Assembly (NCBI RefSeq): GCF_008843165.1
Contig: NZ_CP044427.1
Coordinates: forward strand, 2,480,001 to 2,544,000
Reading direction: 5' to 3'
Origin: Ornithinimicrobium pratense
GTDB lineage: Bacteria > Actinomycetota > Actinomycetes > Actinomycetales > Dermatophilaceae
Length of the DNA: 64,000 nt
Positions 45,023 through 53,168 of the stretch are shown here, one piece after another. The position numbers and the translations under genes were made by a program. Each line of letters begins with the position of its first letter. Position 1 is the first letter of the stretch. A model generated the notes under the pieces. It was given only the letters and a program-made list of their open reading frames with translations. It was not told where the DNA came from and ran no database searches.

Positions 45023-46711
45023 TCAGCCACCCGCTCCGGGCAGCACCTCGGCCACCGTTCCGGCGTCGACCTCCCACCGGCGCGTCAGCCGCACCGTCTC
45101 CAGCATCCGCCGGTCATGCGTCACCACTAGCAACGTGCCGTCGAAGGCCTCCAGCGCCTGCTCCAACTGCTCGATCGCCGGCAGGTCGAGGTGGTTGGTC
45201 GGTTCGTCCAGGACGAGCAGGTTCACCCCGCGCGCCTGCAGCAGCGCCAGCGCCGCACGCGTCCGCTCCCCCGGCGACAGCGTCGACGCCGACCGCCCGA
45301 CGTGCCCGCCGGTGAGGCCGAACTTCGCCAGCAGCGTGCGCCGGTCGGCATCGGTCCACTCCGGCAGCTCCAGGGCGAAAACCCGCGCCAGCGGCGTCTC
45401 GTCGGCGGCGTCCAGCAGACGCCGCGCCTGGTCCACCTCCCCCACGACGACCCGTGAGCCGAGCGACACCGCCCCTTCGTCCGGTGCAACCTGCCCCGTG
45501 AGCAGGGCCAGCAGTGTGGTCTTGCCCGACCCGTTCGGCCCGGTGATCGCCACCCGGTCACCGAGATCGAGCTGCAGGTCCACCGGCCCGAGCGTGAACG
45601 ACCCCGTCGGTCCCGACCGGCGCACCACGGCACCCCGCGCCACCGCGACGACGTCACCCGACCGGGGCGCCTGCGCGATCGAGAACTGCAGCGACCACTC
45701 CTTGCGCGGCTCCTCGACGACGTCCAGCCGCTCGATCATCCGTTCGGTCTGATGCGCCTTGGCCGCCTGCTTCTCTGAGGTGGCGACCTGGTGGGCCCGG
45801 ATGAACTTGTCCTTCTCCTGGCGCCGCGCGGACTTCTTGTTGGCGTTGCGCACCCCCTTGCTCATCCACTCGCGCTGCATCCGGGCGCGTGACTCCAGAC
45901 CGCGGCGGCGCTCGGCATACTCCTCGTAGGCCTCCCGCGCGTGCCGGCGGGTGATCGAGCGCTCCTCCAGGTAGGCGTCGTAGCCGCCGCCGTAGGCCAC
46001 CACCCGCTGCAGGCTGCGGTCGATCTCGACCACCGTGGTCACCGTCGCCGACAGGAAGGCGCGGTCGTGGCTGACGAGCACGACGGGCGCCTCCAGCCCG
46101 TGCACGAACTCCTCCAGCAGGTCCAGGCCCGCCGCGTCGAGGTCGTTGGTCGGCTCGTCGAGCAGGTAGCCGTCGTAGCGCGACAGGAGCAGCCCCGCCA
46201 GTCCGACCCGCGCCGCCTGCCCGCCGGAGAGTGTCCGCACCTCCCGGTCCAGGTCGACGGCCAGGCCCAGACGGGCCGCGACCTGCTCGGCCCGCTCGTC
46301 GAGGTCAGCGCCCCCGAGCGCGAGCCAGGCCTCCAGAGCGGTGGAGTATGCCGTGCCGCTCGCCTCGTCTTCCGGGTGGTCCCCCAGCTGCTGGGCGGCG
46401 GCGTCCATCCGCGCCTCCGCCTCGGCGACGCCCGTGCGGCGGGCCAGCGAGTGCCGGATCGTCTCGCCCTCGAGCGCGTCCGCCTCCTGGGTCAGCAGCC
46501 CGAGGTGCGCGGTCCTGGGTGAGACGATCACCTCCCCCGCCTCCGGGGGACGGCGGCCCGCCAGGACGTGGAGGAGGGTGGACTTCCCGGCGCCATTGGG
46601 GCCGACCAGCCCCACGACGTCACCCGGCGCAACGACGAGGTCAAGTCCGGAGAACAAGAGGGTGGCCCCATGTCCGGCAGCCACGTCGCGGGCCTGGATC
46701 GTCGCGGTCAC
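45023..46711 (-). CDS. ABC-F family ATPase
   Basis: 562 residues from GTG 46711 with GGGAGG eight bases upstream; the longer frame to 47077 runs through a pseudogene. Two ATPase domains without membrane helices: Walker A GPNGAGKST and GPNGSGKTT, signatures TLSGGQAARVGLAG and TLSPGERTRAALAL, Walker B LLDEPTNDLD and VLDEPTNHLD. The linker (arm / P-site tip) is rich in Arg/Lys (KSARRQEKDKFIRAHQ). ABC-F proteins act on ribosomes in translation or antibiotic protection; resistance is possible but not shown. Confidence 0.92.
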   Translation of the reverse strand: MTATIQARDVAAGHGATLLFSGLDLVVAPGDVVGLVGPNGAGKSTLLHVLAGRRPPEAGEVIVSPRTAHLGLLTQEADALEGETIRHSLARRTGVAEAEARMDAAAQQLGDHPEDEASGTAYSTALEAWLALGGADLDERAEQVAARLGLAVDLDREVRTLSGGQAARVGLAGLLLSRYDGYLLDEPTNDLDAAGLDLLEEFVHGLEAPVVLVSHDRAFLSATVTTVVEIDRSLQRVVAYGGGYDAYLEERSITRRHAREAYEEYAERRRGLESRARMQREWMSKGVRNANKKSARRQEKDKFIRAHQVATSEKQAAKAHQTERMIERLDVVEEPRKEWSLQFSIAQAPRSGDVVAVARGAVVRRSGPTGSFTLGPVDLQLDLGDRVAITGPNGSGKTTLLALLTGQVAPDEGAVSLGSRVVVGEVDQARRLLDAADETPLARVFALELPEWTDADRRTLLAKFGLTGGHVGRSASTLSPGERTRAALALLQARGVNLLVLDEPTNHLDLPAIEQLEQALEAFDGTLLVVTHDRRMLETVRLTRRWEVDAGTVAEVLPGAGG

Positions 46712-46769
46712 CGGGCCATCCTCCCAGCCCGTCCGTCGGAGACCTACCTGCGCCGGCGACCGGCGCTCC

Positions 46770-47000
46770 GTCACGGTCATCGAGCGGGACGTGCTTCCGT
46801 CGGAGCCTGAGCCCCGACCGGGGGTATCGCAGGGGCGCCAGCCGCACGTGCTGCTGTATCGCGGCCCGGCCGAGGAGGCGGCCCATGACGCCGACCTGGC
46901 CGTCGACGCCACGGGACGCGGGTCCCGCCTGCCGACGTGGCTGACAGGGCTGGGCATCGGGTCCGTCGACGTCACGGAGGTCGACCCCCCACGGGACTGA
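46770..47000 (+). pseudogene. remnant of FAD-dependent monooxygenase
   Basis: On the plus strand the frame reads VTVIERDVLP, RPGVSQGRQPHVLLYRG and then directly DLAVDATGRGSRLPTWL. These are the N-terminal and the mid-protein motifs of geranylgeranyl-reductase/halogenase-like flavin monooxygenases, which normally lie about 100 residues apart. There is no N-terminal GxGxxG and no C-terminal half, so it is a deletion remnant of about 77 codons. It lies between the ABC-F start and the gntR stop. Confidence 0.65.
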
Positions 47001-47849
47001 CTAGTTCTCGGTCGCCGCTTTGCGAATCGCGCGAAGGGCGTCCCGCAGTGATCTCTCCGCTTGCGCCAAGGCCCCACCTGCGGAGGCGCTCAAGGTGTCC
47101 GAGCCCTCTGGCGTGGCGACAACCGGGTCGATGATGGTGATGTCGAGCGCGATCCGGTCCGATCGGTGCCAGGTGGAGAAGATCTCCACCGGCTTCCCGT
47201 CTTGATCGAGGCTCTCCCCGGTGAGCTGAAGCACGGGCGAACCGGTGGGAACGGCGAGCCGTTCAGCCATCTCGCCGGTGACCCCGACGGCATGGATCTG
47301 TCGGGGGCCGCCGTGGACATCCACCCCGGCGTGCTCGTGCAGCCGCATATGCAGCGAGGCGTCCTCAAGGTCGCCGCTCGTCACCTTCTCGGCGACCCAA
47401 CCTGGCAGCCAGGTCCGGATGTAGGCCACGGGTTCGCCGTCGAGGTAGCGAAGGCGTTCGAGGACGAGCACGTCCTTGCAGCCCAGCCGGGTCGCCTCCG
47501 CACCGCCACTGCGCACGGCATACGAAAGGACCCGCGTGTTGACCCGGGCCTTGAGCGCCCGCATCTGGGTGGACAGACCGGCTGTGCGCTGGGCGTCGCG
47601 GTGCCATTCCGCATGCGTCGCGACCACAGCACCGCGCCCCGGAGAGACCTGGATGAGCCCTTCGTCGGCCAAGGTGCGCAGCGCCTGCCGGACCACGGAG
47701 CGCGAAACGCCGAACTCGGTGGTGAGCTCCATCTCGCTCGGCAGGATCGCACCGGGTGGGATCTCGCGATTGCTAATCCGGGCCCTGAGCGAGTCGCTGA
47801 CGGCCACGTGCAGGTAGGGCCGGCGTGGGGTAGGCGTCCGCACGGGCAC
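47001..47849 (-). CDS. GntR family regulator, HutC/UTRA type
   Basis: 282 residues. wHTH SEMELTTEFGVSRSVVRQAL, GLIQVSPGRGAVV wing, then a UTRA ligand domain (RVLSYAVRSG, VLVLERLRYLDGEPVAYIRTWLP, FSTWHRSDRIALDI). Last gene behind pdxA2-like (39 bases gap) on the same strand, so the operon includes its own regulator. Ligand presumably a four-carbon sugar acid or a phosphorylated form. Confidence 0.9.
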   Translation of the reverse strand: MPVRTPTPRRPYLHVAVSDSLRARISNREIPPGAILPSEMELTTEFGVSRSVVRQALRTLADEGLIQVSPGRGAVVATHAEWHRDAQRTAGLSTQMRALKARVNTRVLSYAVRSGGAEATRLGCKDVLVLERLRYLDGEPVAYIRTWLPGWVAEKVTSGDLEDASLHMRLHEHAGVDVHGGPRQIHAVGVTGEMAERLAVPTGSPVLQLTGESLDQDGKPVEIFSTWHRSDRIALDITIIDPVVATPEGSDTLSASAGGALAQAERSLRDALRAIRKAATEN

Positions 47850-47888
47850 TTCCCTCGTTTCGTCAGTCTGCCGACAGGGTGATCGGCC

Positions 47889-48920
47889 CTATCTTGCCTT
47901 GGCCTGTGCCGCCTCCCACACCTCGCCCCAACCCAGCGACAGCTTTGCGGCGCGCTCGGCCGCGAGCACGAGGCTCGCCTCACGGGCGATCCCCTGGCCC
48001 GCGATGTCGAAGGCGGTCCCGTGATCGACGGAGACGCGGACAACGGGCAGACCAACCGTGATGTTCACCCCGTCATCCCCGTAGACCGCCTTGAACGGCG
48101 CGTGGCCCTGGTCGTGGTAGCACACGACCAGCATGTTCCACTTCCCCTTGACTGCTTGCGGGATCACGGCGTCGGCGGGCAAGGGACCGTGGACGTTCAG
48201 TCCACGCTCCCGGGCGGCCTCCACGGCAGGCTGGAGAATGTCCGCGTCCTCGTCGCCGAACAACCTGTTCTCCCCGGCGTGCGGATTGAGGCCGGTCACC
48301 GCGATGGCCTCGTCCGGCTTGCCCATGGCCCGGGAGAAGGCAGCGACCAGCTCGATGACGTTGTCCGTCCGCTCCCGGGTGAGGTCCTCAATGGCTTGTC
48401 GGAGCGAGACGTGGGTGGTGAGGTGAAAAAGGTAGAGGTCCCCGGCCGACAGGACGAGCGAGAAGTTCTCGACGCCGAACTGCTCGGCAAGCAGCTCGGT
48501 ATGCCCCGGGTACATGTGTCCCCCAGCGTGCATGGCCGCCTTGTTGAGTGGTGCGGTGACAATGCCGTCGATCTCGCCCGCCTTCGCCAGCGTGCACGCC
48601 TCGACGACGTAGCGGTAGGAGCCGTCCCCGGCATCGGGATGGATCTCGCCGAGCGGCACATGCTTCAGCGACTGGCCCGTCTGGAGCACCTCGATGGTGT
48701 TGGGATCGTTCGTGGCCTCAGCCGGCTCGGCGATGACCCGCACCGTGGCCGGGTCAAGACCGGCGTTGGAGGCTCCCCCGCGCATCGCATCCGCGTCTCC
48801 GATGACGATGACGGTGGCCTGCTCGCGCAACTCGGGGTGCAGGAGCATCGTCTTGGCGGTGATCTCGGGGCCGATGCCTGCGGCATCGCCCATGGTGAGG
48901 GCAAGTACTGGTGTGGACAT
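47889..48920 (-). CDS. pdxA2: PdxA family, probable 4-phospho-D-threonate/erythronate 3-dehydrogenase
   Basis: 343 residues from ATG 48920 (GGAGG seven bases upstream). PdxA fold: LTMGDAAGIGPEI, DGIVTAPLNKAAM, GHTELLAEQF, VTGLNPHAGENRLFGDED, CYHDQGHAPFKA (metal His and Asp) and VDHGTAFDIAGQG. Next to a DUF1537 kinase, which in known clusters marks the PdxA2 type that oxidises 4-phospho-D-threonate or -erythronate to dihydroxyacetone phosphate and CO2, rather than pyridoxine biosynthesis. Confidence 0.85.
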   Translation of the reverse strand: MSTPVLALTMGDAAGIGPEITAKTMLLHPELREQATVIVIGDADAMRGGASNAGLDPATVRVIAEPAEATNDPNTIEVLQTGQSLKHVPLGEIHPDAGDGSYRYVVEACTLAKAGEIDGIVTAPLNKAAMHAGGHMYPGHTELLAEQFGVENFSLVLSAGDLYLFHLTTHVSLRQAIEDLTRERTDNVIELVAAFSRAMGKPDEAIAVTGLNPHAGENRLFGDEDADILQPAVEAARERGLNVHGPLPADAVIPQAVKGKWNMLVVCYHDQGHAPFKAVYGDDGVNITVGLPVVRVSVDHGTAFDIAGQGIAREASLVLAAERAAKLSLGWGEVWEAAQAKAR

Positions 48921-48921
48921 G

Positions 48922-50202
48922 TCAATCCTCCTCGGGGTGCCGCATGGCACCGATGACGTCTGTGAGCGTGGTGGTGGACCCGAAGCCTCCGGCCTTGGTG
49001 ACGACCGGCAAGCCAGCCGCCGGTCCGCCGACGATATGTCCGAGCGGCACGCCTTCGCTTGCCTGCCGGTCAATGCGGACGGCGGTGGCGCCCAGTTCGC
49101 GCAACGCAGCCTCGGCCCCGTCGCCGCCGACCAGGACAAGGGCGTCAATGCCGCCGGTCGCGGTCATACCGCCGATGGCCGCGGCCAGGCCACGGGCTAT
49201 CGCGCGAGCGGCTTCGGCGGCATCGACGCCCTCCACTCGAGCTGGGCTCGGCTGGAGGATGACGACCTCCGGCTGCCGGTTGGCGATGCTTCTCCCCAGG
49301 TGCCGCATACCGGCGGGGTCTTGGAGCTGGTCCACCCTGAACTCGTGCTGCTCGTGCCGCTCGCCGAGAACTGTCCGTAGGTGGGAGATCTGGTCGAAGG
49401 ACACTTCGTTGAGGGTGCTGGCGGAGACGACGACTGTGCCGCTGATGGCCTCCGGCTCTGCACTGGTAGGGTCCGGCGACCCAGCTGGACGCCATACCTC
49501 GGCAAGATAGCGAGCCCAGCCGGCGGAACCCACGCAGATGGCTCGAGGACCCAGGATCTCCACCGCCTCGGCTAGCCGCCTCAGGTCGTCGTCGGTCTCG
49601 GCGTCGACGACCAACCGGTCTGAGGATTGAGCCGCTGTCCTGAGTGCCTCCCCCAGATCGGTCGCCGTTCCACCATTGGGTACGGACTCCGCACCGGGGA
49701 CCAGCTCGGCGAGCACGGCGCTGCTGACCGGGGTGACCGGGTCGAAACTGGCTGCCGACTGGTCCAGGGGCGTCCCGTTGACCAGCATCGAGCCACCCGC
49801 TACGACCCTGCCCATCTGCGGGTAGGCCGGGCAGATCACGGCGACCGCGTCAGGGTGCGTCTCGGACCACGCCGCGAGCGCACCAGCCACCTGACCGGCC
49901 ACGCTGCCTCGCATCGTGGAGTCGATCTTGACGTACAGCCTGTCTGTCCCGGCCGACAGCTGCTCGGACACGGCCAGTCTGGTGCTCTCGGCCGCCTGAT
50001 CGCTTGTCAGGGCGCGGGTGTCCAGGGAGCGGGAGGTCGCGACGACGCCGCTGGCGTCCTCCTGGACCGGCTCCTCGTCTGTCAGCAGCAGGTATGCCGT
50101 CCACCCAGCCTCACGGAACTGCACGACGCTGTCCGTGGCTCCGGTGAGGTCATCGGCGATGACGGCGATCCGCCTGCTGGCGCTCGATGGGTCGTTGGCC
50201 AT
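48922..50202 (-). CDS. dtnK: four-carbon acid sugar kinase (DtnK/DUF1537)
   Basis: 426 residues starting MANDPSS; further upstream frame has no support. N-domain IAVIADDLTGATDSVVQF and the KIDSTMRGSVAGQV active-site motif. The C-domain, which binds nucleotide, has VGGDGAEAALREL and GVPLGHIVGGPAAGLPVVTKAGGFG (written here in short parts: GVPLGHIVGG, VVTKAGGFG). One base separates its stop from pdxA2. Expected to phosphorylate D-threonate, D-erythronate or a close acid. Confidence 0.88.
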   Translation of the reverse strand: MANDPSSASRRIAVIADDLTGATDSVVQFREAGWTAYLLLTDEEPVQEDASGVVATSRSLDTRALTSDQAAESTRLAVSEQLSAGTDRLYVKIDSTMRGSVAGQVAGALAAWSETHPDAVAVICPAYPQMGRVVAGGSMLVNGTPLDQSAASFDPVTPVSSAVLAELVPGAESVPNGGTATDLGEALRTAAQSSDRLVVDAETDDDLRRLAEAVEILGPRAICVGSAGWARYLAEVWRPAGSPDPTSAEPEAISGTVVVSASTLNEVSFDQISHLRTVLGERHEQHEFRVDQLQDPAGMRHLGRSIANRQPEVVILQPSPARVEGVDAAEAARAIARGLAAAIGGMTATGGIDALVLVGGDGAEAALRELGATAVRIDRQASEGVPLGHIVGGPAAGLPVVTKAGGFGSTTTLTDVIGAMRHPEED

Positions 50203-50206
50203 GCGC

Positions 50207-51300
50207 CTAGAGCTTCGGCTCGCTGACCCCAAGGTCCATCTCGTCGAGACGGGCGATCTCCTCCTCAGAGAGCAGCCCACCTTCCCGCTTCAGCGCCCAG
50301 GAGGCCAGCAGGGGTGCCACGATGGCGCTGACGAGGACGGCGGCAGCGACCTGAGCTGTGGCGGTCTCGACATAGGGTGCGAAGGCCGGGTCGGCTGCCC
50401 CCACCACGGCGGGCGTGGCGATGGCGTTGCCGGCGGTCGTGCCTGCGGCGAAGCCCAGGCCAGACCGATAGCCCCGTCGCAGCAGGAACCGGTAGCCAAG
50501 GTAGACCAGGAACCCAGTGAACGGAGCCAGAACGAGGGCCGCCGCGATCCCGGTGGCCCCGCCCTTGACGACGGCACCCAGGTCGATCCCAGTGCCGAGG
50601 GCGAAGGCGAAGAAGGGGATCACGATGGCCGCGGTTGGCTTGACGACCTCACGCCAGTGCGGGTTCAGGTTGCCGACGATCATGCCCAGGATGAAGGGGA
50701 TGACGGCCCCCAGCAGTGCCCAGAACGGGATGGAGCCGAGACCGGACGCGCCGAGGAAGAGCAGCGAGAAGAACGGCCCGTCATTCAGGGCCGAGGCGAT
50801 ATAGGCCCCCGGTCACGCTTGTCCCCGTAGCGTCCGGTGAAGGCGAGCCACAGGCCACCGTTGGAGTTGTCGAGCATCGCCAGCAGACCAAGGATCGACA
50901 GGCCAAAGATGCCGTCGAGCCCGACGACCCAACCGAGGGCGATGACGAGGGAGGCCGGGATGATGGACTTCATCAGCAGGACGACCCCGGCGGTCGCGAG
51001 AACCGGACCACTGGTCCTGACACTGACCTGCGTTCCCGTGGCGAAGATCAGGAGCGCGATGAGCGGAAGGGCGCTGTTGGCGAAAAGGGCGGTGGTGAAA
51101 GAGCCCAGTTCGAGGAACCCGACACCCCACGTGCCGACGATGCTGCCCAAGATCAGGGGGATGAGCATGAGCCCACCCGGGACCTTGTCCATCCACTGAT
51201 AGAAGGGGAGGATCTCGCGGTCCTGTTTCTCCGGGGTGGAGGTCGGATCGGTGCCGAGGTCGGCAGGCGACTCGCGCGGGTCTTCTGGCGTCTTTGACAT
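50207..51300 (-). pseudogene. KdgT-type keto-sugar-acid permease, single-base frameshift
   Basis: From ATG 51300 (AGGAG six bases upstream) the protein runs MSKTPEDPRESP... through KVPGGLMLIPLILGSIVG and AMLDNSNGGLWLAFTGRYG, then stops at 50785 after RDRGPISPRP. In the other frame the sequence continues YIASALNDGPFFSLLFLG, MIVGNLNPHWREVVKPTAA and FFAFALGTGIDLGAV to 50207. One extra C in the run at 50806-50810 would restore a permease of about 360 residues with some 10 helices. It is the presumed uptake route of the dtnK-pdxA2 pathway. Real inactivation or sequencing error cannot be told apart here. Confidence 0.75.
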
Positions 51301-51512
51301 CAGCACTCCTGACGGCGATTGGCACGAACACCCTGTACGCACCATGAGTTCAGGGAACACCATGACGGGGCGCCCCTGAATTGTCAAGACCGCCTGTATG
51401 GACAGGTTGTCCTCATGGCCGGTCTCGGTCTTCGGTCGCTGACCACGACCTTCCGACTGGGGCCTGACCTATGCCAGAATCCCGGCAAGCACTCCGGACA
51501 GAGGTGATCGGT

Positions 51513-52970
51513 ATGTCTCCAGGCCAGATCGGCTTCGCACTCCTGATCCTGGGGTTCTTCCTGCTCATCGGGAAAGTGATCCGGGTCAAGACGGGCTGGG
51601 TGCAGCGTCTGTTCCTGCCCAGCTCGATCATCGGGGGCGCCCTCCTGCTGCTGCTGGGCCCGCAGGTCCTCGGCCAGCTGGTCCCGGGCCTGTCCGAGGG
51701 TGGCATCTTCACCGAGGAGATGCTCACGGTCTGGGCGGCGCTGCCCGGGCTGCTCATCAGCGTGGTGTTCGCCACGATGTTCCTGGGCCAGGACCTGCCC
51801 AGTCCCAAGCGCGCGGCACGGCTCGTCGGACCGCAGCTCTCCCTGGGTGTTGCCCTGGGATCCAGCCAGTATGTCGTGGGGCTCCTGCTCGCCGCCCTCA
51901 TCCTGGTCCCGGTCCTGAGCGCCAGCCCGATGACGGGCGCGCTGATCGAGATGGGCTTCGAGGGCGGCCACGGCACGGCGGCCGGCATGCGCGGGGTGAT
52001 GGAGGACCTCGGCTTCGGCGAGGGCGCGGACCTGGCTGTCGGGCTGGCCACGATCGGCATCGTCGGCGGCATCGTCATCGGCATCGCCCTGATCAACTGG
52101 GGCGTGCGCACGGGCCGGACCGAGCTGCTCAAGGGGGACGTCAAGACGTCCGTCGACGAGCAGAAGGGCCTGTTCCGCAAGGACGAGCACTACCCCGCCG
52201 CGACGATGACCTCCCGTCCCGCCTCGGTCGAGCCGCTGTCCTTGCACATGGCCCTGGTGGCCGTGGCGATCCTCATCGGCTGGGCCATCCTGGAGGCGCT
52301 GCGATGGATCGAGGCACGGACCTACGCGTCGGTGATGCTCGAGGACAACACGCCGCTGGAGATCTTCGCCTACGTCCCGCTCTTCCCGCTCGCCCTCATC
52401 GGCGGCGTGATCCTGCAGGCGGTGGCGCAAGCGCTCAAGGTGGACCACATCATCGACCACCAGATGATGCTGCGGATCCAGGGCTGGGCCCTGGACTTCC
52501 TCATCATCGCCGCCATCGGCACCCTCTCGCTCACCGCCATCGGTGCCAACATCGGCGCCTTCGCCCTGCTGGCAATCGCCGGCGTCGGCGTCAACGTGGC
52601 CCTCTTCCTGTGGCTGGCTCCGCGGATCATCGGACGCTACTGGTTCGAGCGGGGCATCGGCGACTTCGGTCAGTCGATGGGCGTCACCGCCACCGGCCTG
52701 ATCCTCATGCGCATCACCGACCCCGAGGCGAAGAGCCCTGCCTTCGAAGCCTTCGGCTACAAACAGCTGGTCTTCGAGCCCTTCTTCGGCGGCGGCATGG
52801 TCACCGCGCTGGCGGTGCCGATCATCTTCCTCACCGGCATCTGGCCGCTGTTCTTCGCGATGCTCGTCCTCCTCGTCATTGCCGTGGGTGTAGGACTGTT
52901 CTACTACGGCCCTCGCGCGAGGGCCGAGCGCGCCGAGACTGGCGAAGGCACGTCCGCAGTGACCACCTGA
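51513..52970 (+). CDS. sodium/glutamate symporter-like protein (GltS family)
   Basis: 485 residues from ATG 51513; alternative GTG 51504. About 12 helices, with the GltS hallmarks GFEGGHGTAAGMRGVM (substrate-binding loop) and the second-half counterpart RGIGDFGQSMGVTATGL. Longer than the usual 400 residues because of a central cytoplasmic insert of about 60 residues (ELLKGDVKTSVDEQKGLFRK). Divergent from the kdgT-type gene, start to start 212 bases. Substrate may be glutamate or another acid, given its neighbours. Confidence 0.85.
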   Translation: MSPGQIGFALLILGFFLLIGKVIRVKTGWVQRLFLPSSIIGGALLLLLGPQVLGQLVPGLSEGGIFTEEMLTVWAALPGLLISVVFATMFLGQDLPSPKRAARLVGPQLSLGVALGSSQYVVGLLLAALILVPVLSASPMTGALIEMGFEGGHGTAAGMRGVMEDLGFGEGADLAVGLATIGIVGGIVIGIALINWGVRTGRTELLKGDVKTSVDEQKGLFRKDEHYPAATMTSRPASVEPLSLHMALVAVAILIGWAILEALRWIEARTYASVMLEDNTPLEIFAYVPLFPLALIGGVILQAVAQALKVDHIIDHQMMLRIQGWALDFLIIAAIGTLSLTAIGANIGAFALLAIAGVGVNVALFLWLAPRIIGRYWFERGIGDFGQSMGVTATGLILMRITDPEAKSPAFEAFGYKQLVFEPFFGGGMVTALAVPIIFLTGIWPLFFAMLVLLVIAVGVGLFYYGPRARAERAETGEGTSAVTT

Positions 52971-53168
52971 GCCGTATGGACGTGCGCGTCAGCACCCCCT
53001 CACGGCCTAGCCCCCAACATGAGGGCGGCCCGGTGCTGCGCCACCGGTGGCGGAAAAGCCTCTAGCGCCCGGGCTGTCAGCGGTCCTATCCTGGTTTCAC
53101 GCGGGCCGCACCAGCCCGCCGGCGCGACACCACCCGCGGCGCCGCGTCCTCCCGCAGGAGGCGCACCG

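Noticed and set aside
47889..48920. pyridoxine biosynthesis PdxA
   Set aside because: Adjacency to DUF1537 kinase, GntR and a keto-sugar permease points to the PdxA2 catabolic type.
51384..52460. 358-residue minus-strand frame over the GltS-type gene
   Set aside because: His/Asp/Gln-rich antisense translation of a membrane protein; no start signal.
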